Source: Bradyrhizobium sp. 170 (lineage in GTDB: Bacteria; Pseudomonadota; Alphaproteobacteria; Rhizobiales; Xanthobacteraceae). Taken from it: 64,000 nt of DNA. The notes under the pieces are model-generated. The model did no database searches and was not told where the DNA came from. It was given only the letters and a program-made list of their open reading frames with translations. Positions 1 through 8,136 of the stretch are shown here, one piece after another; the first letter of the stretch is position 1, and each line of letters opens with the position of its first letter. The position numbers and the translations under genes are program-made. The stretch lies in contig NZ_CP064703.1 of NCBI RefSeq assembly GCF_023101085.1, positions 62,001 to 126,000 on the forward strand, read 5' to 3'.

Positions 1-482
1 TGCTGGTCCGGATCGGCGATCCCTATCCGGCGGCGCTCGCCGCGACCAAAGCGCTGGCGCCCAATCCGGATGTCTTGAAGCCGCTCGATCAGTTTGCGGA
101 GAAGGGCGTGCCGAACGCCGGCAGACTGAGCACGGAACTGCTGGCGTTGGTGCCAAAAATGTTGCCGGCCGCCCAGCAGAGCACCGCCACGACCGGTACG
201 GGCATCGTCGAGCGTCTGCAGGCCGGCGCCGCCAAACTGGTCAAGATCGAACGCACCGATACCGTCGGCAATGATCGCGGCGCGGTGGTGGCGCGGATCA
301 CCGCGGCTGCGCTGCGAAATGACGCCAGCGAGGCGCGGCGGGAATTGAAGACGCTGGAGCCGGACGATCGCGCCGCGGCGCAGTCCTGGCTTGAACGGGC
401 CGATGCGCGCGACGCCGCGCTGGCCGCATCCCGTCAATTTGCGGCCGACGCCATGGCTGCGCTCGCCAAACCGGCGCAATAA
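1..482 (+). CDS. C-terminal part of a mitofilin-like (COG4223-type) protein, truncated by window edge
   Basis: The reading frame is open from the first bases of the window, so only about 159 C-terminal residues are visible. They are Ala-rich and helical, with a closing helix rich in Arg, Ala and Asp. In many Rhizobiales a membrane-anchored mitofilin-domain protein sits between the hemC/hemD genes and hemY; the position directly before hemY, with an 8-bp gap, is the main reason for this call. Such proteins have an N-terminal membrane segment and a long periplasmic coiled coil, which would lie outside the window. Function in bacteria is poorly defined; an envelope-organising role is inferred only. 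The family call is moderate because no diagnostic motif lies in the visible part. Confidence 0.6.
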   Translation, partial: LVRIGDPYPAALAATKALAPNPDVLKPLDQFAEKGVPNAGRLSTELLALVPKMLPAAQQSTATTGTGIVERLQAGAAKLVKIERTDTVGNDRGAVVARITAAALRNDASEARRELKTLEPDDRAAAQSWLERADARDAALAASRQFAADAMAALAKPAQ

Positions 483-490
483 GGATTTCG

Positions 491-2017
491 ATGGTTCGGA
501 TCATTCTGTTTCTGTTGTTGATCGCGCTGGGAGCGGCCGGCGCGGCCTGGATTGCCGAGCAGACCGGCGATGTCGTGCTGTCGTGGGGCGGCTATCGCGC
601 CCAGACCACACTGCCGGTCTTCGTACTGGTGCTGGGCATCGTCGTCGTTGCGGCGATGATGGCGTGGGCGATCCTGCGTGGCGTGTGGCGTACGCCGGCG
701 CGTATGCGGCGCAATCGGCGCGAACGGCGTCAGGCCCGCGGCCGGCATGCGATCACGCAAGGACTGCTCGCGATCGGCCATGGCGATTCCACGGCGGCCC
801 GCGTCCATGCCGAGGCGGCGCGCAAACATGCGGCGCACGATCCGCTGGCGCTGCTGCTGCATGCGCAGTCGGCGCAACTCGACGGCGACCGCGAGGGCGC
901 GCAGCGCGCCTTCCGCGCCATGGCCGAACGCGAGGATACGCGGCTGCTCGGCCTGCGCGGCCTGTTCATCGAGGCGCAGCGCGCCGACGATCCGGTTGCG
1001 GCCGTGATGGTCGCCGAAGAAGCGCTGAAGCTGTCGCCGTCCTCGTCATGGGCGTCGCATGCGGTGCTCGGCTTCTGCTGCGCCAGGGGCGACTGGGCCG
1101 GCGCGCTGAAAATCCTCGACAACAATCAATCGGCCGGACTGATCGACAAGGCGACTTATCGCCGGCAACGCGGCGTGCTGCTGACGGCGCGCGCGCTCGA
1201 GCTCGAAAAGGTCGATCGCGACCTGTCGCGCGAGAACGTGATGGAAGCGGTCAAGCTGGCGCCGACGCTGGTGCCGGCCGCGGTGCTGGCGAGCAAGTTC
1301 GAGAGCGAAGCGCATCAGGTGCGGCGTTCGATGCGCCTGGTCGAGACAGCGTGGCTGGCGCAGCCGCATCCGGATCTGGCGGATGCCTACTCGCATGTGA
1401 AGCTCGGCGATTCCGCGCGCCAGCGGCTGGTGCGGGTCGAGACGCTCGCAGCGAAGATGCCCGGCCACATCGAGGGCGCGCTGGCAATTGCCCGCGCCGC
1501 GATCGACGCATCCGAGTTTACCAAAGCGCGCGAGGCGCTGGCGCCGTTCATTGCAGCTCCTACGCAACGCGTCGCGCTGTTGATGGCGGAGCTCGAGCGC
1601 ACCGAACATGGCGATAGCGGCCGGGCGCGGGCCTGGACCTTGCGCGCGGTGCGCGCGCTGCACGATCCGGCCTGGACTGCGGACGGCTATGTCAGCGATC
1701 GCTGGCGGCCGGTCTCCCCGGTCACCGGCAGGCTCGATGCCTTCCAGTGGCAGACGCCGGTCGCCGCACTGCCGTCCGACAAGGGGGCCGCGATCGAATC
1801 CTCGGCCTTCGAGGAAGCCATGCTGGCGACGCCGCGCCGGGCCGTCGTGCTCGAGCCGCCAAAGGACGTCGCCGAGGAAGAGCCGCCTCCGTCGCCCGTC
1901 GTCCCGGCACCTTCCGCCGCGCCCGCTGCTTCAGCTCCTGCGTCGGCCGCCGAGCAGGACAATGCGCCTCCGCCGGCTGCCGCCGCCGAGGCTGCCCCAC
2001 TGAGGCTGCCCCGCTGA
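491..2017 (+). CDS. hemY: HemY-family membrane protein with TPR-like repeats
   Basis: The 508-residue product begins with two hydrophobic segments (about residues 3-22 and 39-60), then a basic cytoplasmic-side stretch and a long helical-repeat domain (about 85-380) typical of HemY_N plus TPR-like repeats, then a Pro/Ala/Glu-rich tail. It is preceded by an AAGGA ribosome site 8 bp after the previous gene. HemY proteins of proteobacteria sit in the inner membrane beside haem biosynthesis genes; their biochemical role is unclear and they are not protoporphyrinogen oxidases. The frame ends at TGA 2015-2017 inside a 14-bp tandem repeat, yet the same frame is open again to 2281 and encodes a tail that looks protein-like, so the natural end is uncertain. 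Confidence 0.85.
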   Translation: MVRIILFLLLIALGAAGAAWIAEQTGDVVLSWGGYRAQTTLPVFVLVLGIVVVAAMMAWAILRGVWRTPARMRRNRRERRQARGRHAITQGLLAIGHGDSTAARVHAEAARKHAAHDPLALLLHAQSAQLDGDREGAQRAFRAMAEREDTRLLGLRGLFIEAQRADDPVAAVMVAEEALKLSPSSSWASHAVLGFCCARGDWAGALKILDNNQSAGLIDKATYRRQRGVLLTARALELEKVDRDLSRENVMEAVKLAPTLVPAAVLASKFESEAHQVRRSMRLVETAWLAQPHPDLADAYSHVKLGDSARQRLVRVETLAAKMPGHIEGALAIARAAIDASEFTKAREALAPFIAAPTQRVALLMAELERTEHGDSGRARAWTLRAVRALHDPAWTADGYVSDRWRPVSPVTGRLDAFQWQTPVAALPSDKGAAIESSAFEEAMLATPRRAVVLEPPKDVAEEEPPPSPVVPAPSAAPAASAPASAAEQDNAPPPAAAAEAAPLRLPR

Positions 2018-2029
2018 GGCCGCCCCGCC
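1988..2029 (+). repeat. Three tandem copies of a 14-bp unit at the hemY 3' end
   Basis: The unit GAGGCTGCCCCact is seen at 1988-2001, 2002-2015 and 2016-2029, the last copy with small changes. Because 14 is not a multiple of 3, each copy is read in a different frame, and the junction of copies two and three produces the in-frame TGA that ends hemY. This looks like a replication-slippage product. Confidence 0.85.
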
Positions 2030-2281
2030 CCAACGCCAGCCCCGTCACCCGCGCCGGTCGAATCGGCCCCAAGCCGACCGGCCCCCTTGTTCCGGTCCCG
2101 GCAGGACATTCCGAAGGCTGTTCCAGCCCCCATTCCGGCGATCATTCCGCTCATCCGGGCGCCCGACGATCCCGGGGTCGACGACGAGGGCCCGGCGGAC
2201 GAATTCGCGGAACAAATCGGCCCGCCCAAGGCCCAGGCCGGCGGCTGGCGGGGATTTTTGTCACGCTGGGGCGGCAACTAG
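2018..2281 (+). pseudogene. Probable severed C-terminal tail of HemY, same frame after TGA
   Basis: Directly after the hemY TGA the same frame stays open for 87 codons, with Pro/Ala-rich sequence followed by an acidic segment and an ending Gly-Gly-Trp-Arg-Gly-Phe-Leu-Ser-Arg-Trp-Gly-Gly-Asn. That Trp/Arg-rich end looks like a genuine protein C-terminus rather than random sequence. The likely reading is that the full gene once ran through and that the 14-bp repeat introduced a stop, or that the assembly has an indel in the repeat. A start codon for separate translation is not obvious. Confidence 0.55.
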
Positions 2282-2291
2282 GCGTCTAGAT

Positions 2292-2350
2292 TGTTGTTTT
2301 GACGCGTTTTCTTGATGCGAACCGGTGTCCACTTCGCTTGAAAACGCTTT
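2292..2350 (+). repeat. Dispersed intergenic repeat, family A
   Basis: Contains the blocks TTGACGCGTTTTCTT, GCGAACCGGT and CACTTCGCTTGAAAACGC. The same blocks recur between genes at 4846-4920 and 49592-49652, in reverse at 57430-57488, and in longer variants at 15063-15190 and 54772-54885. Mobile or structural role unknown. Confidence 0.75.
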
Positions 2351-2441
2351 GTAGGGCCCGCGTTTTTCTTGCCAATCGGGGCCGTCCCCGATATCAGGTG
2401 CGGGCGTTTTCCGGGTCACGCCCGAACGCCGCGTTTGGTCC

Positions 2442-2517
2442 GCCGCAATAGCTCAGTTGGTAGAGCACGTCATTCGTAATGACGGGGTCACAGGTTCGAG
2501 TCCTGTTTGCGGCACCA
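2442..2517 (+). tRNA. tRNA-Thr (anticodon CGT)
   Basis: The 76 nt fold as a full cloverleaf: acceptor GCCGCAA paired with TTGCGGC, D arm GCTC/GAGC, anticodon stem CGTCA/TGACG with loop TTCGTAA giving anticodon CGT, T arm ACAGG/CCTGT with TTCGAGT loop, and an encoded CCA end at 2515-2517. It reads ACG threonine codons. No integrase gene is found on either side. Confidence 0.97.
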
Positions 2518-2643
2518 GTCCCTCAAAAAATTCCTTGAGCAGTCGGCATCCGCGTTCACGGATTTGTTTGCGTGACCTGTCTCACATCGGGAATGACCTT
2601 GCCCGGCATAGTCTCCGCCTCGACCTCAAGGGGAGATTTCAAC

Positions 2644-3072
2644 ATGCGTAAATTCATTCTGATTGCAGGGTTCGTTTTGGCCTCCGCCGCAGCTCAAGCT
2701 GGCGATCGAAGCCTTTCGCTCGGAGGCGTGGAGACGAACGCCGCTCCGGCGCCGGCCAAAGCTACGGATGCATCGAAAAGCGCCGAAGCCCCGCAGGCTG
2801 CGGAAGCACCAAAATATGTCGAGCGGCCGGCGGTCGTCGAGCCCAAGCCTGAGACGAGCAAGCCTGAGACGAGCAGGACCGAGACGGCCAGGCCCAGGGC
2901 GGCCAGAGCGGCCAGGGCGTATCGGCCCGCTGCCGGGCCTGCGAGCGCCGGACCCGGAAGACCTGTGGCACGGAGAACGGCGTACATCTCGAGGAGTGCG
3001 AGGCCGCACGGCGTGCGCTACCGGATCGCGCGCATCATCGGCGCACTGCACCGGCACGGCATCTATTGGTAA
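2644..3072 (+). CDS. Small secreted Pro/Ala/Arg-rich protein of unknown function
   Basis: The product is 142 residues. ATG 2644 is chosen because it follows the strong ribosome site AAGGGGAG and starts a clear signal peptide (MRKFILIAGFVLASAAAQAG). The mature part is low in hydrophobic residues, with Ala/Pro/Lys repeats and a duplicated Pro-Glu-Thr-Ser motif, then an Arg-rich C-terminus. I do not recognise the family. It is probably a periplasmic or cell-surface protein. It stands alone between tRNA-Thr and a shared terminator. Confidence 0.7.
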   Translation: MRKFILIAGFVLASAAAQAGDRSLSLGGVETNAAPAPAKATDASKSAEAPQAAEAPKYVERPAVVEPKPETSKPETSRTETARPRAARAARAYRPAAGPASAGPGRPVARRTAYISRSARPHGVRYRIARIIGALHRHGIYW

Positions 3073-3084
3073 CATTGCCAAAGC

Positions 3085-3125
3085 AAAACGCGCCTCTCGG
3101 ATTCAAATCCGAAGGGCGCGTTTTT
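3085..3125 (+). terminator. Rho-independent terminator, probably bidirectional
   Basis: An AAAACGCGCC arm pairs with GGCGCGTTTTT around an inner stem TCGGATT/AATCCGA. It lies between the convergent small secreted protein gene and the polysaccharide deacetylase gene, with a T run on one side and an A run on the other, so it can stop transcription from both. Confidence 0.85.
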
Positions 3126-3160
3126 CATTGAGTAAGGCTGGAGCCGGCGACCGGCTTCCC

Positions 3161-4195
3161 TTATTGCGAAACCGTCTGCACCACGCTGCTGAGCGGGCGG
3201 CTGGCAACCGCCGGCACTTTCTGGTCCTTCACCAGCATCGCATCATATTCGGGCAAGGTTTCGAGCTGCTCCTTGGCCTTCATCTGCACGACCTTGTAGC
3301 CGCCGGCCCTGAGGCGACGCAGCAGCGTCGGCAAGGCCTGCGCCGTGCTCTTCTGCAGATCGTGCATCAGAATTACGCCCTTGCCCTGCTTGTCGAGCTT
3401 GGTCATGACGTTCTGGACGACCTGGTCGGGACCCGACGATTTGAAGTCGTTGGAATCGACATCAACTGAAAACATCGAGATGTTGCGCGAGGCGAGATAG
3501 CCGAGGGCTCCTTGCGTGTGCGCGAGGCCCGGGAAGCGGAAGAACGGCGCGGGCGCAGTCCCCAGCGCCATCTTCACGGCGCTAAAGCCCTTCTCGATTT
3601 CTTCCCTGACCTGCGCTTCGGTCAGCTTCTTGCTGTCGAGATGGGCGTGCGACCATGTGTGCGAGCCGATCGTGTGGCCGGCGGCCGCGACCTGCTTGAG
3701 AATCTCCGGATGATAGGTGGTGTGCTTGCCGACCGGGAAGAACAGAGCTTTCGTGCATTCATCCGCGAGCGCCTTGAGCACCGCGGGCGTGGTCGGCCAC
3801 GGACCGTCGTCGAACGTCAGCACCACTTCCTTGTCGGTCAGGAAGTCGAACTGCTTGTATTGCAGGAAGCCGAAACCGGGACCGCCCGTGGTGTCGATCA
3901 CCACTGTGCGGCTGACACCGAGCGCGTCGGGGTTGGCGCAGGCCGATCGCACCGGCTGCGGTGCCAGAACCGGCGCGGGGGCAGGGGCGGGCTTCGAGAG
4001 AGAAGCCGTGATCTCGACATCATCCTTCAGCGCGAGCTTGGCCGCGGCGAGCGCCGGTAACGGCTCGGCCTTGCGGGCGGCGACGGTTTGAGGTGCGGCC
4101 GCATCGGCGCGCGGTGAGGAGGTCCAGAACCAAACGCCGGTGATCACCAGCGCCGTGACTACACTGGCCAGCATCAGGCCCAACGCATTACGCAT
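3161..4195 (-). CDS. Membrane-anchored polysaccharide deacetylase (NodB domain)
   Basis: The 344-residue product has an N-terminal hydrophobic anchor (about 5-24), a Pro/Ala linker and a carbohydrate esterase 4 domain. Visible motifs are TFDDGP (metal-binding Asp pair), HTWSH (metal His pair) and RFPG, so the catalytic metal site looks intact. Enzymes of this family remove acetyl groups from N-acetylglucosamine in peptidoglycan or exported polysaccharide; the substrate here cannot be read from sequence. The start at 4195 is preferred over an upstream GTG/ATG-type start because GGAAAGAG lies just before it. The gene is monocistronic. Confidence 0.88.
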   Translation of the reverse strand: MRNALGLMLASVVTALVITGVWFWTSSPRADAAAPQTVAARKAEPLPALAAAKLALKDDVEITASLSKPAPAPAPVLAPQPVRSACANPDALGVSRTVVIDTTGGPGFGFLQYKQFDFLTDKEVVLTFDDGPWPTTPAVLKALADECTKALFFPVGKHTTYHPEILKQVAAAGHTIGSHTWSHAHLDSKKLTEAQVREEIEKGFSAVKMALGTAPAPFFRFPGLAHTQGALGYLASRNISMFSVDVDSNDFKSSGPDQVVQNVMTKLDKQGKGVILMHDLQKSTAQALPTLLRRLRAGGYKVVQMKAKEQLETLPEYDAMLVKDQKVPAVASRPLSSVVQTVSQ

Positions 4196-4403
4196 CGCTA
4201 CTCTTTCCAGATACTCGGGGTACACACACAACGGGGCATTAATGCCAACAATGTCTTAACGTCTCCCGAACAAGCGCCGGTTAGACGAAGAAGATGAGGG
4301 GCTTATATCTGAGTGACGTCAGTCACAGTCGCGCCCGCGGTTCCAGGCGCATGCTCCTGCCATCAACAACGGGCTCGCTTTGCCGGGCCAACAGGAGCCG
4401 AAA

Positions 4404-4685
4404 ATGACCGCAACCTTCTTCAATACCGTTCGCAAGGTCAGCTTAGCGCTGGCCTTGACCACCTCATTCGCCGCCGTCTCGTCGACCGCGAGCTTCGCGT
4501 TCAGCTCGGAAGCGCAGCAGCAGTGCACGGGTGACGCGTTCCGCCTCTGCAGCTCGGAAATCCCCAATATTCCGAAGATCACAGCCTGCATGGTGAAGCA
4601 CCGCTCTGATCTGAGCGCGGGCTGCCGCGGCGTGATGGACCGCGAGCTCGCCGCGCAGAAATCCGGCAAGCTCGCCGCGCAATAA
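4404..4685 (+). CDS. Small secreted cysteine-rich repeat protein
   Basis: The product has 93 residues with a signal peptide (cleavage probably near the FAFSSEA region). The mature part has one copy of a motif with spacing Cys-x7-Cys-x13-Cys-x11-Cys, including FRLCSSEIP and LSAGCRG. This resembles the cysteine-rich repeat of the GLG1/Cys_rich_FGFR family, which occurs as tiny periplasmic proteins in Bradyrhizobium relatives. AGGAG precedes ATG 4404. The next gene encodes a second protein with the same Cys pattern. Function is unknown; two disulfides are likely. Confidence 0.75.
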   Translation: MTATFFNTVRKVSLALALTTSFAAVSSTASFAFSSEAQQQCTGDAFRLCSSEIPNIPKITACMVKHRSDLSAGCRGVMDRELAAQKSGKLAAQ

Positions 4686-4845
4686 CGAACCCTGTCTTCG
4701 CGATCATTAACGGCTTGGAAAACGCTTGCGTCGATGCGACGCAGGCGTTTTCCGCCTTTTAGGGCGTTCAGAAAGCGCACGGTTGCGCGATTTAGCCGTT
4801 CACAAATGCGTTGGCAGCCGAATTTCGGTGCCCGGATTCCCGTTC

Positions 4846-4920
4846 TGACACGTTTTCTTGACGCGAACCGGTATCCGCCCCGGATCAGGTCCGGGGCTGG
4901 CTTTCACTGGAAAACGATAT
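4846..4920 (+). repeat. Dispersed intergenic repeat, family A (variant with insert)
   Basis: Shares ACGTTTTCTTGACGCGAACCGGT and CACTGGAAAACG with the copy at 2292-2350, but carries an extra CCCCGGATCAGGTCCGGGG block that can form its own hairpin. It lies between the two cysteine-rich genes. Confidence 0.75.
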
Positions 4921-4959
4921 AGAACGCGCGGATTGCGTTCTCGTGTAAAGGCATAGCAA

Positions 4960-5178
4960 ATGACCAAGATCCTTTTCGTCATTCCCTTGATCCTGATGGC
5001 CTCCAGCGCGTCGGCGCAGACAAAAAAAGAGGGGCATGACGAGTGCGCGCGCGACGTCTCGCGGTATTGCCGGGCGCAGATGCAGGATGGCGATCAGATC
5101 ATTCTGGCCTGCCTGAAGCAGAACCGCTCACGGATCAGCAAGGCCTGCCAGCAGAAGCTGACGAGTCACGGGCAGTAG
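4960..5178 (+). CDS. Second small secreted cysteine-rich repeat protein
   Basis: The 72-residue product has a short signal peptide ending at ASSASAQ and a mature part of about 52 residues with four cysteines in the same arrangement as the preceding gene (ECARDVSRYC, LACLKQ, SKACQQ). The Asp-x-x-Arg-x-Cys and Ser-x-x-Cys signatures match the cysteine-rich repeat family. It is the shorter relative of the protein at 4404-4685 and the two probably arose by duplication. Function is unknown. Confidence 0.75.
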   Translation: MTKILFVIPLILMASSASAQTKKEGHDECARDVSRYCRAQMQDGDQIILACLKQNRSRISKACQQKLTSHGQ

Positions 5179-5199
5179 AACGCGCCGGGCAGTCGCGAC

Positions 5200-5373
5200 T
5201 CAACCCGCCCCGTTCCCGTTGGCGCGCAGCGATTGGTAGAAATCGTAGATCAGCAGCGCCATGACAAGCACGCAGATGATGATCAGCGGCACTGCCTTGA
5301 TCCACCAGAGCATGATGCCGAGAAACGTGCAGACGCCGGCAATGCCGATCAGTCCGGTGATGAAGTTTGTCAT
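5200..5373 (-). CDS. 57-residue two-helix membrane protein coupled to amidase
   Basis: The ATG at 5373 overlaps the amidase stop as ATGA and follows AAGGAG, so translation is very probably coupled. The product starts MTNFITGLIGIAGVCTFLGI, has two hydrophobic helices (about 3-20 and 27-45) separated by a short WWIKAVP turn, and a short polar end. I do not recognise a named family. As last gene of a TRAP/amidase operon it might assist the transporter or amidase, but this is inferred only from position. Confidence 0.7.
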   Translation of the reverse strand: MTNFITGLIGIAGVCTFLGIMLWWIKAVPLIIICVLVMALLIYDFYQSLRANGNGAG

Positions 5374-6755
5374 CTGCCGCTCCTTGTTTTCGCACGACCC
5401 GCACTGGTCTTCGCAGGCGCGGCGCCGCCGCGCTTTCCGAGTTTTCTGACAAGCCAGTTGGCCGTCCGCAACAGCCGCGCATCGTTGCCGCGGCGTCCGA
5501 CCAGCTGCACGCCGATGGGCAAGCCGCTTTCCGACTGCAGCAGCGGCAGCGTCACCGCCGGCGTGCCGAGATAAGTCCATATCGAGCAGAACGCCGGGTT
5601 TCCGGTACTGTCGAGGCCGCGCGGCGCCGGGCCGGGCGCCGCCGGGGTCAAAATCGCGTCGTATTCGTCGAACACGCCGTCGAGCGCCGCGTTGAGCGTC
5701 GCGCTGCCGGCCAGCGCCCGCGTGTAATCGACGGCGAGAGCCTTGCGCCCGCGCTCGATCAATGCGCGCAGCACCTTGCTCAGGGAATCGCCGCCCTGCT
5801 CGAAATCGCGATGCAGGTTGTGCGCCATCTCCACTTCCATGACGGTGCGGTGCATGTCGATGACACGGTCGAAACTCTGCCCGATCTCGACCTCCGAAAT
5901 TTGCTCGCCCAGCGTTTCCACCAGTTCGGCAAATGCCTCCGTAGTCACCTTCTCGGCATGCGTCCAGGCGGGCGAACGGACGAAGGCGAAGCGCGGCGGC
6001 AATGGCGGCTCGCTTGCCGCCACCTCGACGAAGGGCGGACGGGCGAGGGGCCGCGTATCCGGATCCTCTTCGTCGAAGCCGGCAAGCATCTCGGCAAGCA
6101 GTGCGGCATCGTCGACCGAGCGCGCAAATACGCCGACATGATCGAGCGCCCGCGACAAGAGCAGCGCGCCGCTCCGCGGAATCAGGCCGTGTGTCGGCTT
6201 GAAGCCGACCACGCCGCAGAAGGCGGCGGGGCGGATCACCGAGCCGTTGGTCTGCGAGCCGATCGCGCCCGGCACCATCAGCGCGGCCACGGCCGCAGCC
6301 GAGCCGGAGGACGATCCGCCCGGCGTGTGATCCGGGTTGTGCGGATTTCGGGTCTTGCCCGGATTGAAGTAGGCGTACTCGGTCGTCACCGTCTTGCCGA
6401 GGATCACGGCGCCTGCCGCCCGCAGCCGCGCCACAGCCGCTGCATCGCGGCGCGGCGTGCGTCCGGCCCACAGTTTCGATCCGAATTCCGTCGGCATGTC
6501 GCCGGTGTCGAAGATGTCCTTGATGCCGACCGGCACGCCATGCAGGGGGCCTATGGCCTTGCCCTGCTTGCGACGATCGTCGGCTACCTCGGCCTGCCAC
6601 ATCGCGTGGTCGCGGTCGAGGAACGCCCACGCCTCGATATCGCGATCGACCTCATCGATGCGCTTGAGGCAGTCGCCGACGAACTCCACCGAACTGAGCC
6701 GGCCGTCGCGGATGCCGGCCGCAGCTTCCGTGAGGCTGAGCGCATTGAGGCTCAT
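5370..6755 (-). CDS. Amidase-signature-family amidase
   Basis: The 461-residue product carries the amidase signature: catalytic Lys in VGIKDIFDT, the Gly/Ser-rich GGSSSGSAAAVAA segment with the cis-Ser, and the nucleophile Ser in SQTNGSVIRP (a slight variant of the common GTDTGGSIR). These hydrolyse amides to carboxylate and ammonia; homologues include aryl- and short-chain amidases and GatA. It lies 31 bp downstream of dctM, so it is likely co-transcribed with a TRAP importer that supplies a substrate or removes a product. ATG 6755 is preferred over GTG 6761 because AAGGGG has better spacing. Confidence 0.9.
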   Translation of the reverse strand: MSLNALSLTEAAAGIRDGRLSSVEFVGDCLKRIDEVDRDIEAWAFLDRDHAMWQAEVADDRRKQGKAIGPLHGVPVGIKDIFDTGDMPTEFGSKLWAGRTPRRDAAAVARLRAAGAVILGKTVTTEYAYFNPGKTRNPHNPDHTPGGSSSGSAAAVAALMVPGAIGSQTNGSVIRPAAFCGVVGFKPTHGLIPRSGALLLSRALDHVGVFARSVDDAALLAEMLAGFDEEDPDTRPLARPPFVEVAASEPPLPPRFAFVRSPAWTHAEKVTTEAFAELVETLGEQISEVEIGQSFDRVIDMHRTVMEVEMAHNLHRDFEQGGDSLSKVLRALIERGRKALAVDYTRALAGSATLNAALDGVFDEYDAILTPAAPGPAPRGLDSTGNPAFCSIWTYLGTPAVTLPLLQSESGLPIGVQLVGRRGNDARLLRTANWLVRKLGKRGGAAPAKTSAGRAKTRSGR

Positions 6756-6786
6756 GCGCACCCCTTCAGCGTCTTACTCAACCTGC

Positions 6787-8136
6787 TCACCGCGATCCAT
6801 AGAGGTAGCCGGGCAACCACAACGCAATACCCGGGAAGATGTAGACCAGCGCCATGGTGAAGAAGACCAGGCCGACAAACGGAAGCGCGCCGGAGAAGAT
6901 GTCGGTGAGCTTCACCTCCGGCGGCGCCACGCCCTTCAGGTAGAAGGCGGCCATCGCGACCGGCGGCGTGTTGAACGCTGTCTGCGTGTTCAGTGCAACC
7001 AGGATGCCGAAGAAGATCGGATCGATGCCGTACTGGGGAAGCAGCGGCAGGAAAATCGGCACGAATATGATGATGATCTCTGTCCATTCCAGCGGCCAGC
7101 CGAGCAGGAAGATGATCACCTGGGTCAACAGCAGGAACCCTACCGGTGACAGATTCATCGAGGCGAAGAACTGCTCGACCACCGTCTGTCCGCCGAGGAC
7201 GGCAAACACCGCGGAGAACGTCCACGACCCGATGAACAGGTAGCAGACCATCGCGGTGGCGCGCACGGTCAGGTACACCGATTCTTGCATCATCGTGAAG
7301 TTGAGCGAACGATAGGCGGCCGCCAGAACGATGCTCATGAGTGCGCCTACCGCGGCCGCCTCGGACGGCGTCGCCAGGCCAAACAGGATCGCGCCGAGCA
7401 CCGAAACGATGAGCAGCGCTAGCGGCAGGAACGATGTAGCGAGCGCCCAGATTACCGTGCTGAGCGGCACGTTGGTCTGCTCGGGCGGCAGCTTCGGCGC
7501 GAGCGCGGGATTGATGATCGCGCGCGCCATCGCATAGAGGACGTAGAGCCCGGCCAGCAGGAACCCCGGAAAGAAAGCGGCCGCATAAAGCTTGACCGCC
7601 GAAACGCCGGCGGTCGCCGCATAGACGATCAGGAGAATGCTCGGCGGAATCAGGATGCCGAGGCAGCCGCCGGCGCAGACCACGCCGGCCGACAACTTGA
7701 CGTCGTAGCCGGCGCGCAGCATCGCGGGCAAAGCCAGCAGGCCCATCAGCGTGACAACGGCGCCGACGATGCCGGTGGCGGTCGCGAACATCGCACAGGT
7801 TATCAGCGTGGCCACCGCCAGCGCGCCCGGCACGTTCTTCATCGACAATTGCAGCGAGTAGAACAGGCGGTCGAGGATGTTTGCGCGCTCGATCAGATAG
7901 CCCATGAACAGGAACAGCGGAACCGCGACCAGCACGTCACTGGACGTGACCTCGAACGTCTTCTGCACCAGAAGCGTGAAGATACGATTCTCGAAGAAGT
8001 CCTGGCCGGCGGTGTAGTAGGCGTAGTAGCCGAACGAGACGCCCATCGCCATCAGCGTGAAGGCGATCGGGAAGCCGAGCATGATGATGAAGATGAACAG
8101 GCCCAGCATCAGCATGCCGAGTTGTGGATCGGTCAT
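6787..8136 (-). CDS. dctM: TRAP transporter large permease subunit (DctM)
   Basis: The 449-residue product is highly hydrophobic with about 12 predicted membrane helices and the DctM hallmarks: an N-terminal LFIFIIMLGFPIAFTL segment, a Gly/Pro-rich GCLGILIPPS loop, and FNTPPVAMAAFYLKGV near the end. It forms the sodium-driven permease together with DctQ. Its ATG overlaps the dctQ stop by 4 bp. Substrates of this class are usually organic acids; the neighbouring amidase hints at a carboxylate or amide, which is inferred. Confidence 0.95.
   Translation of the reverse strand: MTDPQLGMLMLGLFIFIIMLGFPIAFTLMAMGVSFGYYAYYTAGQDFFENRIFTLLVQKTFEVTSSDVLVAVPLFLFMGYLIERANILDRLFYSLQLSMKNVPGALAVATLITCAMFATATGIVGAVVTLMGLLALPAMLRAGYDVKLSAGVVCAGGCLGILIPPSILLIVYAATAGVSAVKLYAAAFFPGFLLAGLYVLYAMARAIINPALAPKLPPEQTNVPLSTVIWALATSFLPLALLIVSVLGAILFGLATPSEAAAVGALMSIVLAAAYRSLNFTMMQESVYLTVRATAMVCYLFIGSWTFSAVFAVLGGQTVVEQFFASMNLSPVGFLLLTQVIIFLLGWPLEWTEIIIIFVPIFLPLLPQYGIDPIFFGILVALNTQTAFNTPPVAMAAFYLKGVAPPEVKLTDIFSGALPFVGLVFFTMALVYIFPGIALWLPGYLYGSR

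Noticed and set aside
391..1617. Long open frame in another plus-strand frame across hemY
   Set aside because: It has Arg/Ala-rich content typical of shadow frames in high-GC DNA and overlaps the convincing hemY frame throughout.
2015..2017. TGA in hemY as a selenocysteine codon
   Set aside because: No downstream SECIS-like hairpin is evident and the TGA is explained by the tandem repeat.
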